Source: Sabulitectum sp964386635 (GTDB taxonomy: Bacteria > Fermentibacterota > Fermentibacteria > Fermentibacterales > JCC-6). From it: 64,000 nucleotides of DNA. This document shows, one piece after another, positions 24,355-33,230 of the stretch. Both the position numbers and the translations under genes were made by a program. The stretch spans positions 1 through 64,000 of the forward strand of contig CAYLRO010000010.1 in assembly GCA_964386635.1 (NCBI GenBank). The letters are read 5' to 3'. Each line of letters starts with the position of its first letter. Positions within the stretch are counted from its first letter, which is position 1. The notes below the pieces were generated by a model that was not told the origin of the DNA, searched no databases, and saw only the letters and a program-made list of their open reading frames with translations.

Positions 24355-26779
24355 CCTGCTGCTTGCAACAATGCTGGCCAGCCTGGTTCCGCAGGGATTC
24401 GATCTGAACTCTGCTTCACTTCAGGACCTGGAGAGCCTTTCCGGTATTTCACCGGAGCAGGCTGAGGTTCTTTATATCTACATACAGGACACAGGTGGCC
24501 TGGAGAACATTTACCAGATTCTGGATCTGCAGGAGTTTACTCCGGAAGATCTTGTCTGGCTCAGGGCGAACACTATTGTTCTTCCACCGGCATCCGGGGA
24601 GATATCCCCGCAGGTGCTGGATGTGATGGAAAGACTTGCCTCCGAGGACGGCCCCGGAGATGCCAATGTGGAATACTGGGAAGATCTGCTTTTAAGACCC
24701 ATGCCGGTGAACAGTGCCAGGTGGTGGGATCTGCGCAGTCTTGACAGGGTCAGCTTTATTGATGCCGCAGCTGTTGACAGCAGACTCAGGTCACTTGGCC
24801 CGGTATCCTCAGTGAATTCTCTGAGAAGCACTGAGAATCTCAGATACTACGGTTACAGCAACATGAGAGATTTTGTCTCGGTAAGAGAGCCTGACTACTC
24901 CTCTACCGATCTCTTTGGTAACTACAGGTTCATATACGAGGACGGCTCCGGTCGCCATGGAATTGATGATGGTCTGCAGGGGCAGATCTCCGAGATGAAA
25001 TCGGCTGTTTCCGACATTATTGCCGGGGGCAGAGAACTTTCTTCCACATCCATAGACAGTCTTGCACTGATAACCAGGCTCCAGTCTGAGTACGATCAGC
25101 TGCTGGAAGCCAGGCATGTCACGGGATTTTCCCACAGGCTCAGACTGGGAGTGGGAGACAGGTACAGAGCAGGAGCCCGGCTCTCCAGAGGTGTGAATTC
25201 CCTGGCAGGTAACGAACTGTTTGCAGGTCTTGACGCTTCTGTAAACGACAGATTCGATGTTGGGAAAGCCTTCGTCTCTTTCCAGGACGGTGGTGTTGTG
25301 CGGCAGGTAATTGCCGGTAACTACAGGCTTTCTCTTGCCCAGGGACTGCTGATCGACAACTCGGATGAACTGATGTACAGGAACACTTACAGAACCTGGG
25401 GCCTCACCCCTGACCTTACTTCATCCAGACAGAGCGCTCTTTTCGGAGGTGCTGCTCAGATCGAGGCAGGGCCTGTTCTTGGGTATGCATTCGGCTCCTA
25501 TACTCCCAGAGATGCAATTACCAACCTGGACGGTACTCCAAATGTAGTTTATCAGGGAGAATTCAGAACTGAAGAGTACAGCGATGTGCTTGAAGAGACT
25601 ACTTACGGAGCTTATGCCTTCTACGACATGGGAGACTTCCTCCCGGCCGGTACAGCTATTGGTCTCGGGGGAATGGGTATTGAGTACAGCGACTCTCTGA
25701 ATCCATCAGTCGCAGGTATGGATATACCCAATGACACCTACACATGGGACTGTCCGGAGTATGCCAACATGCCATCCGGAGACAAACTCACCTACATGGC
25801 CGGTGCAGCTCAGACGGTATTCAGAAACATGAGCGCCGAAGTGGAAGCTGTCAGACAGGACAACGGAGCCTGGGCATCGATTACCACTGCCAGCTGGCAG
25901 AACAACTGGTTCAATGTTACAGGTTCCTACAGGAACTACGCTCTGGATTTCATGAATCCATACAACAGAGGATTCGCAGAGCAGCACAGATTCGATGACA
26001 CTGTTTTCGAGAAAGCTTACCGTTTGAATGATCCTCTTGCTTCCCAGCTTGCTGATCTTCCTGTACCGAAGCCTGAAGAGGGTGTGTACGTGGAGACCAG
26101 ATTCCAGGTAAGCAGACAGGTGACATTCACCAGGGTGTACCTTGATGTGTGGAGAAACCTGGCCTATGACACAGAGAACCTGAGATTCCAGGGGGAAGTG
26201 GAGTATCGCCCTGTATGGCCTGTAAGGTTCAGACTGAAATACAAGTTCCAGGATAAGCTGAATGCCAAGGACATTGTACCGACAAACTCCAGAACACAGG
26301 AGTTCACTTTCAGAACCTTCTCCCTTCCGTTCGGTGGCGATTACTTCAACATCGAGCTGAGATACGGAGACGTGGAGCTGACGCCGAACCCTCTTTATGG
26401 AGATGACAGAAATATGAACGGCGGATATCTGGCGTTCAGGTATGAGCACGAATTCTCGCCTGATCTGTCTGTTCTGGGCGGATCGACACTCTGGACCACT
26501 AATGGTATGAGTCAGTGGGAGTTCGAGGATACTGGAATTGATTTCCTTGACGGAGACGGCACAAAGTTCTGGGTTACACTGAAGAACACTCTGTCGGACA
26601 ATCTCCAGCTCAGACTGAAGTTCCTGAGGAAGGATACGTTCTTCCCTCACAATGGATTCTACAGACCGGACCCTGAAGATCAGTACCATTATCAGGGTTC
26701 TCCGGACGAAACAGTAACAGACTTCGGTGACCATGTCACCGACTACGGCATACGCTGCCAGCTCGATATTCGCTGGTAG
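24344..26779 (+). CDS. outer-membrane beta-barrel protein with N-terminal helix-hairpin-helix
   Basis: An 811-residue exported protein. After a signal peptide, residues about 18-80 (FDLNSASLQDLESLSGISPEQAEVL, GLENIYQILDL) are a ComEA-like helix-hairpin-helix unit, a fold that usually binds DNA non-specifically. A second related segment (MPVNSARWWDLRSLDRVSFIDAAAV) follows. The remaining ~600 residues are aromatic-rich beta-strands consistent with a large barrel, ending YGIRCQLDIRW. Large HhH proteins with barrels are known in Bacteroidota but are not characterised to my knowledge. Its place in a cluster with an OB-fold-like protein and a 5'-nucleotidase suggests extracellular nucleic acid handling; this is inference. 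Confidence 0.75.
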   Translation: MLFSLLLATMLASLVPQGFDLNSASLQDLESLSGISPEQAEVLYIYIQDTGGLENIYQILDLQEFTPEDLVWLRANTIVLPPASGEISPQVLDVMERLASEDGPGDANVEYWEDLLLRPMPVNSARWWDLRSLDRVSFIDAAAVDSRLRSLGPVSSVNSLRSTENLRYYGYSNMRDFVSVREPDYSSTDLFGNYRFIYEDGSGRHGIDDGLQGQISEMKSAVSDIIAGGRELSSTSIDSLALITRLQSEYDQLLEARHVTGFSHRLRLGVGDRYRAGARLSRGVNSLAGNELFAGLDASVNDRFDVGKAFVSFQDGGVVRQVIAGNYRLSLAQGLLIDNSDELMYRNTYRTWGLTPDLTSSRQSALFGGAAQIEAGPVLGYAFGSYTPRDAITNLDGTPNVVYQGEFRTEEYSDVLEETTYGAYAFYDMGDFLPAGTAIGLGGMGIEYSDSLNPSVAGMDIPNDTYTWDCPEYANMPSGDKLTYMAGAAQTVFRNMSAEVEAVRQDNGAWASITTASWQNNWFNVTGSYRNYALDFMNPYNRGFAEQHRFDDTVFEKAYRLNDPLASQLADLPVPKPEEGVYVETRFQVSRQVTFTRVYLDVWRNLAYDTENLRFQGEVEYRPVWPVRFRLKYKFQDKLNAKDIVPTNSRTQEFTFRTFSLPFGGDYFNIELRYGDVELTPNPLYGDDRNMNGGYLAFRYEHEFSPDLSVLGGSTLWTTNGMSQWEFEDTGIDFLDGDGTKFWVTLKNTLSDNLQLRLKFLRKDTFFPHNGFYRPDPEDQYHYQGSPDETVTDFGDHVTDYGIRCQLDIRW

Positions 26780-26791
26780 GCAGGAGGAAAG

Positions 26792-27982
26792 ATGGGAATA
26801 ACAGCAGGCGGAATGATAATCCTTCTGGCCATCTCCGGCGGCCTTCCGGAGATAATGTGGCTGGGAGATGAAGGCTTTTACGGTTCAGCTGAGGCTGCCG
26901 GTATGGGAAACACATGGTACGCTGACGAGTCCCCGCAGGGATCTCTTGAGAATCCGGTTATGACTTCCAGACTACCTGAGGGATTCACTGCAGGAATCAC
27001 CGGAACACTTGTTCTGGACATGGAGAAGCGCACCCGCCGGGTGTATGACAGTTTCGGCGGTGTTGTCGGCGAATCCGAAGACGGTTTCAACCAGAGTTTT
27101 GCACCTTTGCCCGGTGGAGCAGCGGTAGCATGGTCTGACGGTACTTTCGGTGTATCCGGAGGTTACAGGGCCGTTGGAACCTTCCAGTACGATTTCAGCA
27201 AGGTGATGAATGACGACAACTATGTTAAAGTAGCTGACCAGATCCTTGATATTGGCGGAGTCCTGGGTGATTTCTCAATTTCGGGAAGCTGGAACAGCGG
27301 CGGAATCCTCTCCGTTGGAGCAGGCGGTGGTCTTATATCGGGAACCCGTAATATTGAGTACATCGTAGAATATGTTGATCCAATCGCCGAAGACATTGAA
27401 CAGACTGTGGAGACCGACATCTCAGGTATGGTCTTCAGAGGTTCTGCAGGAGCTCATCTTGGCAGGATCGACATTACTGCAGGGCTGGAGCAGATCACAG
27501 GTCTTACCACTGAAACCAGCGGCAGTGAAATTGACGGAGTAATCAGTACAGACATCACCATGCCTTTCAAAGTCATGACCGGTGCTGTCTACAGGCCGGG
27601 AAACAGACTGATGAGCTGTTTTACAGCAGACCTCTGGTGGTCTCCCACTTCTCAGGTGGAGATCGACGATCTGGACCCGGGATACAGAAACTCCTGGGGT
27701 TTCGGTGCAGGTGTTGAGAACACTCTTCCAGGTGAAATGATAGCCAGAGCAGGTTTTGAGTATGACTGTTCGCCTGTAGCTTCTGCACTGGACAGAATGG
27801 GTTTCACTGCAGGTCTGGGATGGGTCCACGACGATCTGTCCGTTGATGCTGCCATTGGTTTCTCTCCTGTTCGCTGGGATCAGTATCAGGTTGACGGACT
27901 GATGACCTTCACTGCTGGAGACAGTCTTGTGGTTGAGTCAAGCAGGACAGCCTTCTCTCTTGGCGTGACACAATCATTCTAG
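26792..27982 (+). CDS. PorV/FadL-like outer-membrane barrel protein
   Basis: A 396-residue exported protein with the AEAAGMGNTWYADES...SLENPVMTSRL motif near the N-terminus of PorV/FadL-like proteins, then repeated beta-strands (VAWSDGTFGVSGGYRAVGTFQYDF, SISGSWNSGGILSVGAGGGLI) and a C-terminal FSLGVTQSF strand ending in Phe. It starts after GCAGGAGGAAAG, 12 bases behind the HhH barrel gene. No enzyme motif is seen. Confidence 0.72.
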   Translation: MGITAGGMIILLAISGGLPEIMWLGDEGFYGSAEAAGMGNTWYADESPQGSLENPVMTSRLPEGFTAGITGTLVLDMEKRTRRVYDSFGGVVGESEDGFNQSFAPLPGGAAVAWSDGTFGVSGGYRAVGTFQYDFSKVMNDDNYVKVADQILDIGGVLGDFSISGSWNSGGILSVGAGGGLISGTRNIEYIVEYVDPIAEDIEQTVETDISGMVFRGSAGAHLGRIDITAGLEQITGLTTETSGSEIDGVISTDITMPFKVMTGAVYRPGNRLMSCFTADLWWSPTSQVEIDDLDPGYRNSWGFGAGVENTLPGEMIARAGFEYDCSPVASALDRMGFTAGLGWVHDDLSVDAAIGFSPVRWDQYQVDGLMTFTAGDSLVVESSRTAFSLGVTQSF

Positions 27983-27996
27983 GGAGGATGAGCCAC

Positions 27997-29601
27997 ATGC
28001 GGAGAATACTACTTACAGCACTGCTGCTGGCACTAACCGGCCTGTCCAGCGGTGACACCATCTACCTGAACATCCTTCACACCAATGATATTCATGGAGG
28101 TATTGCTCCCAGGGAAGCATCCTTCATGAATCCCGACTTTCCTCCTGGAATAGGGGGAGGAGCCTGGATAGCTTCATACGTGGACCAGGTTAGAGCACAG
28201 TGCCTGGAATCAGGTGAATACTGCCTCCTCATAGACTGTGGAGACATCTGGCAGGGAACACCTGTGGGGAACTGGAATTCCGGGGAGTTCATGATGGAGT
28301 GGATGAACTCCATGGACTATGACATGATGACCCTTGGCAACCATGATTTTGATCATGGAGCTGAAGTGGCCATCAGAAATTCAGAACAGGCGGACTTTCC
28401 GGTGATCTGCACCAATTTCCTCACTGATGAGGGAGTTATTCCTGAACCGATAGTGCCATGGATATTCATGGAAATGGGCGGACTGGACATTGCCTTTATC
28501 GGTGTAACAACTTCTGATACCTACGGGCTTGTGGATCCTGAACTGCTTGAAGGATACATAATTGCACCTGAACTACCTGTGGTCGAAGCAGCAATTGAAG
28601 AGGTTGAGGAACTGGGTGCAGACCTTGTAGTGTTTGTTTCTCATCTGGGTCATCCCCCTGATTCCGAAAGGTACACTCAGAGGGTTTATCAGGCCTGGGA
28701 GAACGGCGAGGAATACACCAAGGATTTCGCATACAACTCTGCAGAACTTACCTGTCTCGTGGAGGGTATCGATCTGATAATCAGCGGTCACACTCATGTG
28801 GCGCTGAAGGAACCCTGGGTGAATCCCCTGACACACACCATTGTTGTTCAGGGATATGCCAACGGAACCGGGATCGGACACCTCAGGGTGGCAATTGATA
28901 CCGAGACCGGAACCATTGTCGGGTATGACATGCCGGACGGTGAGGAATACATAAGTCTGCTGCATGACAGGTTCTGGCCTGACATGGAGCAGTACGAGTT
29001 GATCAACGGTTTCAGAGAAACAGCTGAAGCAGGTATGGACAGTGTTATTGGTGAAGCTGTTTCCGAGATCCCCAGAGGTGGAGCAGAACATCCCCTGGGA
29101 AGACTTATGAGCGACGGGATCTGTGCAGCAACCGGAGCCGATGTGGGTCTCTTGAACAGAGGTGGAATAAGGGCTGCCATTCCAAGGGGGCCCATTACAC
29201 GAAGAGTCATCTTTACAGCAATTCCCTTCGAGGAAGATCTTTACATTCTCGAGGTTACAGGTGCTGAGCTTCTTGAGATTCTGGAGACTGGAATGCAGGG
29301 GAGAAGGAGAGACATGGAAATCTCCGGATTCACCTGTTACAGGAACCAGCTCAGCCCTGACGGAGAGAAGATCGAAGAACCGATGATTCAAGGTGCACCC
29401 CTTGATCCGGACAGGGTCTACACCCTGGCCACAACAGGTTACCTTGCTCAGGGAAATGTTGGCTATGATGTAATGCTTCAACATGAGCCTTCTTATTCGG
29501 GTATCACCCTGCTTGAGGCTGTCAGCCAGCACATTGCCAGTGTATCCCCGGTGCAGCCTGACAACATTGTGAGGATTATCTGGATCGAGGAAGAAAGGTA
29601 A
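27997..29601 (+). CDS. 5'-nucleotidase/UshA-family metallophosphatase, exported
   Basis: A 534-residue exported enzyme. The metallophosphatase motifs are all present: LHTNDIHGG (about residue 28), DCGDIWQGTP, TLGNHDFDHG, FVSHLGH and ISGHTHV. The C-terminal 5'-nucleotidase domain shows GRLMSDGICAATGADVGLLNRGGIRA and GYLAQGNVGYDV, the substrate-binding elements. It should release nucleosides and phosphate from nucleotides outside the inner membrane. ATG 27997 gives a signal peptide (MRRILLTALLLALTGLSSG) and nine-base spacing to GGGAGG; ATG 27988 abuts the ribosome site. It closes the exported cluster. Confidence 0.9.
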   Translation: MRRILLTALLLALTGLSSGDTIYLNILHTNDIHGGIAPREASFMNPDFPPGIGGGAWIASYVDQVRAQCLESGEYCLLIDCGDIWQGTPVGNWNSGEFMMEWMNSMDYDMMTLGNHDFDHGAEVAIRNSEQADFPVICTNFLTDEGVIPEPIVPWIFMEMGGLDIAFIGVTTSDTYGLVDPELLEGYIIAPELPVVEAAIEEVEELGADLVVFVSHLGHPPDSERYTQRVYQAWENGEEYTKDFAYNSAELTCLVEGIDLIISGHTHVALKEPWVNPLTHTIVVQGYANGTGIGHLRVAIDTETGTIVGYDMPDGEEYISLLHDRFWPDMEQYELINGFRETAEAGMDSVIGEAVSEIPRGGAEHPLGRLMSDGICAATGADVGLLNRGGIRAAIPRGPITRRVIFTAIPFEEDLYILEVTGAELLEILETGMQGRRRDMEISGFTCYRNQLSPDGEKIEEPMIQGAPLDPDRVYTLATTGYLAQGNVGYDVMLQHEPSYSGITLLEAVSQHIASVSPVQPDNIVRIIWIEEER

Positions 29602-29605
29602 CTGT

Positions 29606-30976
29606 TTGAAGACGGTAATTCTTGGCGCCGGGCTGGCTGGGCTGTCAGCAGCTGAAGAGCTTGCCCGGCGGGGGATGGAAGTAGTTGTAATTGAGAAGAG
29701 TGCATTCCCGGGCGGGCTTGCTGCCACAGTCCGGGATGGAGAATTTTCCTATGACCTTGGTCCCCACCGGTTTCACACAACCAGTGATGAAGTGCTGGAG
29801 TTTGTTAAAGCTCTCCCGGGCATACAGCTTGCAGAACTTGAACGGGTGAGCAGGATAAGACTTCTGGACAGATATTTCGACTATCCTCTGTCCATGGGAA
29901 ATGTTCTCTCCACAATGCCCCTTCACCGAGGTGCGGGAATGATACTGAGCTACCTTGTGGAGAAGATCAGAGGAATTGTCTCTCCAAGGGAGCAGAGAAG
30001 CTTTGAAGGCTGGGTTCTCAGCAGATTCGGCAGAGGGCTTTACGATCTGTATCTTGCACCTTACAACAGGAAACTCTGGGGAATTGAACCCACTGAGCTC
30101 AGTGCTGACTGGGCCAGCCAGCGGATCACAGTTCCCAGCCTGGCAGGCCTTGTGAAAGAAACACTGTTTCCTTCAAAAGAAACTGTGCGCAGTCTTGTAA
30201 GCACTTTTCATTATCCTGCAGGGGGAATCGGTGAGATTTCCTTGTCCCTTGCAGAGAGGATCACCCGGTGTGGCGGATCAGTCCGTTATTCCACAACTCC
30301 TGTTGCTTTAAGAAGAACAGGAGAGGGGTGGAGTGTATCTCTGCCGGACGGTGAAATCAAGTGCGATGAGCTGATCAGTACTATCCCGGTAAACCAGTAC
30401 ACAAAACTTCTTGCAGAGGAGCTTCCGGAAACGGTGCATGCTGCTGCAGAGGCCCTTCATTTCAGATCTCTCGTGTTTCTCGCAGTTCTTGTAAACGGGG
30501 ATATAGAGCCTGAGGACCACTGGATATACACATCCGAAGACAGGTACTCTTTCAACCGGTTGTCTATTTCCCGGAATTTTGACAGAGAAGCACCCTCCCA
30601 GGTCGTTTTTGAATTCGGCTGCCAGGAAGGAGACTCAACCTGGAAAAAGAAAGGTGAGGAATTGCTGAGGGAAACAGTTGCCGGTGCAGAGCATCTGGGG
30701 CTTTTCTCCAGAGATATGATCCTCGGGTTTCATGTGAGCAGAGCTTCTCACGCCTATCCTGTCTATGATCTGAATTATGCCGCCAATGTTTCTTGCGTTC
30801 TTGATGCTCTGGAGAAAATTCCCCGGAGCGTAACATGCGGCAGGCAGGGACTTTTCAGGTACAACAACATGGATCATTCCATCGAAATGGGAAAGTATGC
30901 AGCTCTTGAAGTTCTGGGTCTGGCCACTGTAAGAGAACATTTCAACTGGGACGAGAAAACCTGGGCGGACGGCTGA
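29606..30976 (+). CDS. FAD-dependent UDP-galactopyranose-mutase/protoporphyrinogen-oxidase-like protein
   Basis: A 456-residue flavoprotein. The N-terminal dinucleotide-binding motif ILGAGLAGLSAAEELARRG and FPGGLAA are clear. YDLGPHRFHT, the later YNRKLWGI, and the C-terminal YAYPVYDLNY-like SHAYPVYDLNY and FRYNNMDHSIEMGKYAALEVLG resemble UDP-galactopyranose mutase and its sugar-linked amine-oxidase relatives (NAD(P)-binding Rossmann PF13450). Such enzymes act in surface-glycan synthesis, fitting the genes at 17094-20158, but the substrate is not certain. The TTG start follows AAAGG; a DUF2085 gene starts after one base. Confidence 0.8.
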   Translation: MKTVILGAGLAGLSAAEELARRGMEVVVIEKSAFPGGLAATVRDGEFSYDLGPHRFHTTSDEVLEFVKALPGIQLAELERVSRIRLLDRYFDYPLSMGNVLSTMPLHRGAGMILSYLVEKIRGIVSPREQRSFEGWVLSRFGRGLYDLYLAPYNRKLWGIEPTELSADWASQRITVPSLAGLVKETLFPSKETVRSLVSTFHYPAGGIGEISLSLAERITRCGGSVRYSTTPVALRRTGEGWSVSLPDGEIKCDELISTIPVNQYTKLLAEELPETVHAAAEALHFRSLVFLAVLVNGDIEPEDHWIYTSEDRYSFNRLSISRNFDREAPSQVVFEFGCQEGDSTWKKKGEELLRETVAGAEHLGLFSRDMILGFHVSRASHAYPVYDLNYAANVSCVLDALEKIPRSVTCGRQGLFRYNNMDHSIEMGKYAALEVLGLATVREHFNWDEKTWADG

Positions 30977-30977
30977 G

Positions 30978-31361
30978 TTGCGTCAAACTGCTCTGATTCT
31001 GCTGTTTATTCTGGCAGGACTTTTTGCAGTCGGGGCTCTCTTTGACCCGCCATTTCTTACACCCCTTCTTAAACTTACATGTCACAGACTTCCAGAGCGT
31101 TCCTTCACATGGACCCCGGGCCTCTGTGCCAGATGCACATTTTTCTGGATCGGCATAGTGGTATGTGTACCTCTTATGCATTTCAGAAAACTGCCGGGAT
31201 ATCTCTCTGCAGGTTTGCTGTTCATTGCTCCGCTTGTGCTGGATGGATCTCTTCAATTCGCAGGTCTTTATGAGAGTACGAATGTGCTGAGAATGATCAC
31301 AGGGTTTCTGGCAGGTGCAGGTGTCTGCATTCTCTTTGAAAGTGGAGTCAAAGTACATTGA
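30978..31361 (+). CDS. DUF2085 small membrane protein
   Basis: A 127-residue protein with three to four membrane segments. The family marker is the pair of motifs CHRLPERSF and CARCTFFW (residues about 34-56), a C-H-x-x-P-x-R-S followed by C-x-x-C, characteristic of DUF2085 (PF09858). The role of the family is unknown; the cysteines and histidine could bind a metal. TTG start overlaps the region just after the flavoprotein stop. It is the last gene before a 174-base leader. Confidence 0.8.
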   Translation: MRQTALILLFILAGLFAVGALFDPPFLTPLLKLTCHRLPERSFTWTPGLCARCTFFWIGIVVCVPLMHFRKLPGYLSAGLLFIAPLVLDGSLQFAGLYESTNVLRMITGFLAGAGVCILFESGVKVH

Positions 31362-31390
31362 TTGAGAAAAACTTACAGCGCGCAGCACCA

Positions 31391-31419
31391 TTGACAATTC
31401 ACCGTAAAAGAATGAGATT
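31391..31419 (+). promoter_or_regulatory. possible promoter for the GTPase gene
   Basis: A perfect TTGACA -35 at 31391-31396 is followed, 17 bases on, by GAGATT (31414-31419), a poor -10. If used, transcription would start near 31426, directly before the first hairpin of the leader. Confidence 0.35.
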
Positions 31420-31426
31420 TGATGCC

Positions 31427-31521
31427 ACCAGCAGGACCTGCTGGTATCCACGAATGGTGGAAGAGGCCGAACCGTATGGTTCGCTGTTGCTCTTCCGCAA
31501 GCAAAAGTTTCACTTGCGGAA
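31427..31521 (+). ncRNA. structured 5' leader with three hairpins, possible riboregulator
   Basis: Three perfect stem-loops stand in a row in the 174-base gap: ACCAGCAG/CTGCTGGT (31427-31445, 3-base loop), CGAACC/GGTTCG (31468-31483, 4-base loop) and TTCCGCAAG/CTTGCGGAA (31493-31521, 11-base loop with an inner AAA/TTT pairing). The last stem ends 14 bases before the ATG at 31536 and its 3' arm runs into the ribosome site GGAAAGGA. No riboswitch class is recognised and no protein frame fits. The ncRNA role is inference. Confidence 0.4.
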
Positions 31522-31535
31522 AGGACGACTGCATA

Positions 31536-32861
31536 ATGAGCAGAACAAGAACCCTGATCCTGGGCGCCGCCGGGCGCGATTTCCACAACTTCAACACACT
31601 TTATCGCACAGATAACAGTTTCGAGGTTGTGGCTTTCACAGCTACGCAGATCCCTGATATCGATGGAAGAAAGTATCCGGCAGAACTCGCTGGAGAATTC
31701 TACCCTCAGGGTATTCCCATTCTTGACGAGAGCCAGCTTGAGAAAATCATCAAAGAGGACAACATCGAGCTTTGCGTAATGTCATACAGTGATCTTCCTG
31801 ACAGCACCGTTATGGCCCTTGCCAGCCGAGTGAACGCAGTTGGTGCAGATTTCACAATGATCGGTGCACAGCGTACTATGGTAAAGAGCACAAAACCTCT
31901 TATTGCCATTACCGCTGTTCGTACAGGCTGCGGTAAAAGCCAGACCACACGCCGAGTTATTGAAGAGCTTACAGCTGCAGGCAAGAAGGTTGTTGCCATT
32001 CGTCACCCGATGCCTTACGGAGACCTTGTGAAGCAGCGCGTACAGCGTTTCGCTACAATCGAGGATCTGAAAAAGCACGAGTGCACAATTGAAGAGATGG
32101 AAGAGTACGAACCTCACATTTCCAGAGGCAATATAATCTACTCAGGCGTCGACTACGAAGCTATTCTCCGCGAAGCCGAGAAAGAAGCTGACGTTATTCT
32201 CTGGGACGGCGGAAACAACGACACTTCCTTTTACGCTCCTGACCTGACCATCACTGTGGTTGATCCTCACAGACCAGGTCACGAGATCAGTTACTACCCC
32301 GGCCAGATCAACACCAGAATTGCTGATGTCATTGTTATCAACAAGATCGACAGCGCATATCCTGAAGATGTTGAAGAAGTAAGAAGGAACGTTCGCAAGG
32401 TTAACCCCAACGTTCGTATCATCGACGGAGCCAGCCCTGTCTCAATTGACAAGCCTGAGCTTGTTAACGGGAAAAGAGTTCTCGTTGTTGAAGACGGTCC
32501 TACACTCACACACGGTGAGATGGAGTACGGTGCAGGTTATGTGGCAGCAGAGAAGTATGGCGCAAGCGAATTCGCCAATCCCATTCCCTTCGCTGTCAGA
32601 ACCATCAAAGACACTTTCGACAAGTACTACCCCGGCGTTGAAGAGACCTCTATTCTTCCCGCCATGGGATACGGCGATGCTCAGATGAAGGATCTTGAAG
32701 AGACCATAAACGCCATCGACTGCGATGTTGTTGTAATAGGCACTCCTATGGATCTCACAAGAGTGGTAAAAATAAATAAACCCACAGTAAAGGTGACTTA
32801 CGACCTTCAGGAGATCGGCAAGCCCGACCTTGCAGAAGTTCTGAAGCCCTTTACCAAGTAG
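31536..32861 (+). CDS. P-loop GTPase, cyclic 2,3-diphosphoglycerate synthetase-related (COG2403)
   Basis: A 441-residue predicted GTPase. The N-terminal 120 residues have a Rossmann-like start (LILGAAGRDFHNFN) and a DIDGRKYPAEL segment. The P-loop is TAVRTGCGKSQTTRRV at about residues 128-143, and DVIVINKIDSA near 265 resembles a G4 (NKxD). The family COG2403 is named from archaeal cyclic 2,3-diphosphoglycerate synthetase, but bacterial members are not functionally proven. ATG 31536 starts at the recognisable domain; the longer frame to 31419 runs through the hairpin leader. It sits before korDABC but behind its own leader and followed by a hairpin. Confidence 0.82.
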   Translation: MSRTRTLILGAAGRDFHNFNTLYRTDNSFEVVAFTATQIPDIDGRKYPAELAGEFYPQGIPILDESQLEKIIKEDNIELCVMSYSDLPDSTVMALASRVNAVGADFTMIGAQRTMVKSTKPLIAITAVRTGCGKSQTTRRVIEELTAAGKKVVAIRHPMPYGDLVKQRVQRFATIEDLKKHECTIEEMEEYEPHISRGNIIYSGVDYEAILREAEKEADVILWDGGNNDTSFYAPDLTITVVDPHRPGHEISYYPGQINTRIADVIVINKIDSAYPEDVEEVRRNVRKVNPNVRIIDGASPVSIDKPELVNGKRVLVVEDGPTLTHGEMEYGAGYVAAEKYGASEFANPIPFAVRTIKDTFDKYYPGVEETSILPAMGYGDAQMKDLEETINAIDCDVVVIGTPMDLTRVVKINKPTVKVTYDLQEIGKPDLAEVLKPFTK

Positions 32862-32867
32862 TAAATG

Positions 32868-32927
32868 TCCGCGTGAGCGGAAAAAGCGCAGGAAGGCAGG
32901 ATCCGCAGGGGTCTTGCCTTCCCACGC
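32868..32927 (+). terminator. two hairpins after the GTPase gene
   Basis: TCCGC-gtga-GCGGA (32868-32881) followed by A residues, then GGAAGGCA (32891-32898) paired with TGCCTTCC (32915-32922), extendable outward by GCG/CGC (32886-32888 with 32925-32927). There is no T tract. It may end the GTPase transcript or act as the structured leader of korD, whose ribosome site GGAGG follows within ten bases. Confidence 0.5.
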
Positions 32928-32948
32928 ATCATCTGGAGGTACTGTTCA

Positions 32949-33230
32949 ATGTCTGAAAATCCCGCCAAGGGGCAGACAAAGGTGGAACCCTGTGAGGTGA
33001 AGAAGAAGAATGCTGTGCATATTTTTCCCGACTGGTGTAAAGGTTGCGGAATATGTGTGGCTTTCTGTCCCAAACAGGTGCTTGAAATGGGTAAAGACCA
33101 GAAGGCTCATGTTGCACATCCTGAAAAGTGTATCGAGTGTGGCCTCTGTGCCAGAAGATGTCCTGAGTTCGCAGTGTTTGTAAGCGGTGATGAGCTTAAG
33201 GAAATAAAGAAGAATGGTGGTGAGAAATGA
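32949..33230 (+). CDS. korD: 2-oxoacid:ferredoxin oxidoreductase ferredoxin-type (delta) subunit
   Basis: A 93-residue protein with two 4Fe-4S motifs, CKGCGICVAFCP and CIECGLCARRCP, plus a lysine-rich N-terminal extension of about 25 residues. It is first in the order D-A-B-C of 2-oxoglutarate-type oxidoreductases and passes electrons from the TPP subunit to ferredoxin. korA overlaps its stop by four bases. Confidence 0.93.
   Translation: MSENPAKGQTKVEPCEVKKKNAVHIFPDWCKGCGICVAFCPKQVLEMGKDQKAHVAHPEKCIECGLCARRCPEFAVFVSGDELKEIKKNGGEK

Noticed and set aside
25706..26734. A 342-codon open frame on the minus strand.
   Set aside because: It lies entirely inside the HhH/barrel gene, has no ribosome site or recognisable domain, and its residues look like reverse-strand noise of a real gene.
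28573..29727. A 384-codon open frame on the minus strand.
   Set aside because: It is antisense to the 5'-nucleotidase and flavoprotein genes, whose motifs are unambiguous.
30942..31586. A 214-codon cysteine-rich minus-strand frame across the DUF2085 gene and the structured leader.
   Set aside because: Low-quality composition, no start signal, and it crosses two better-supported features.
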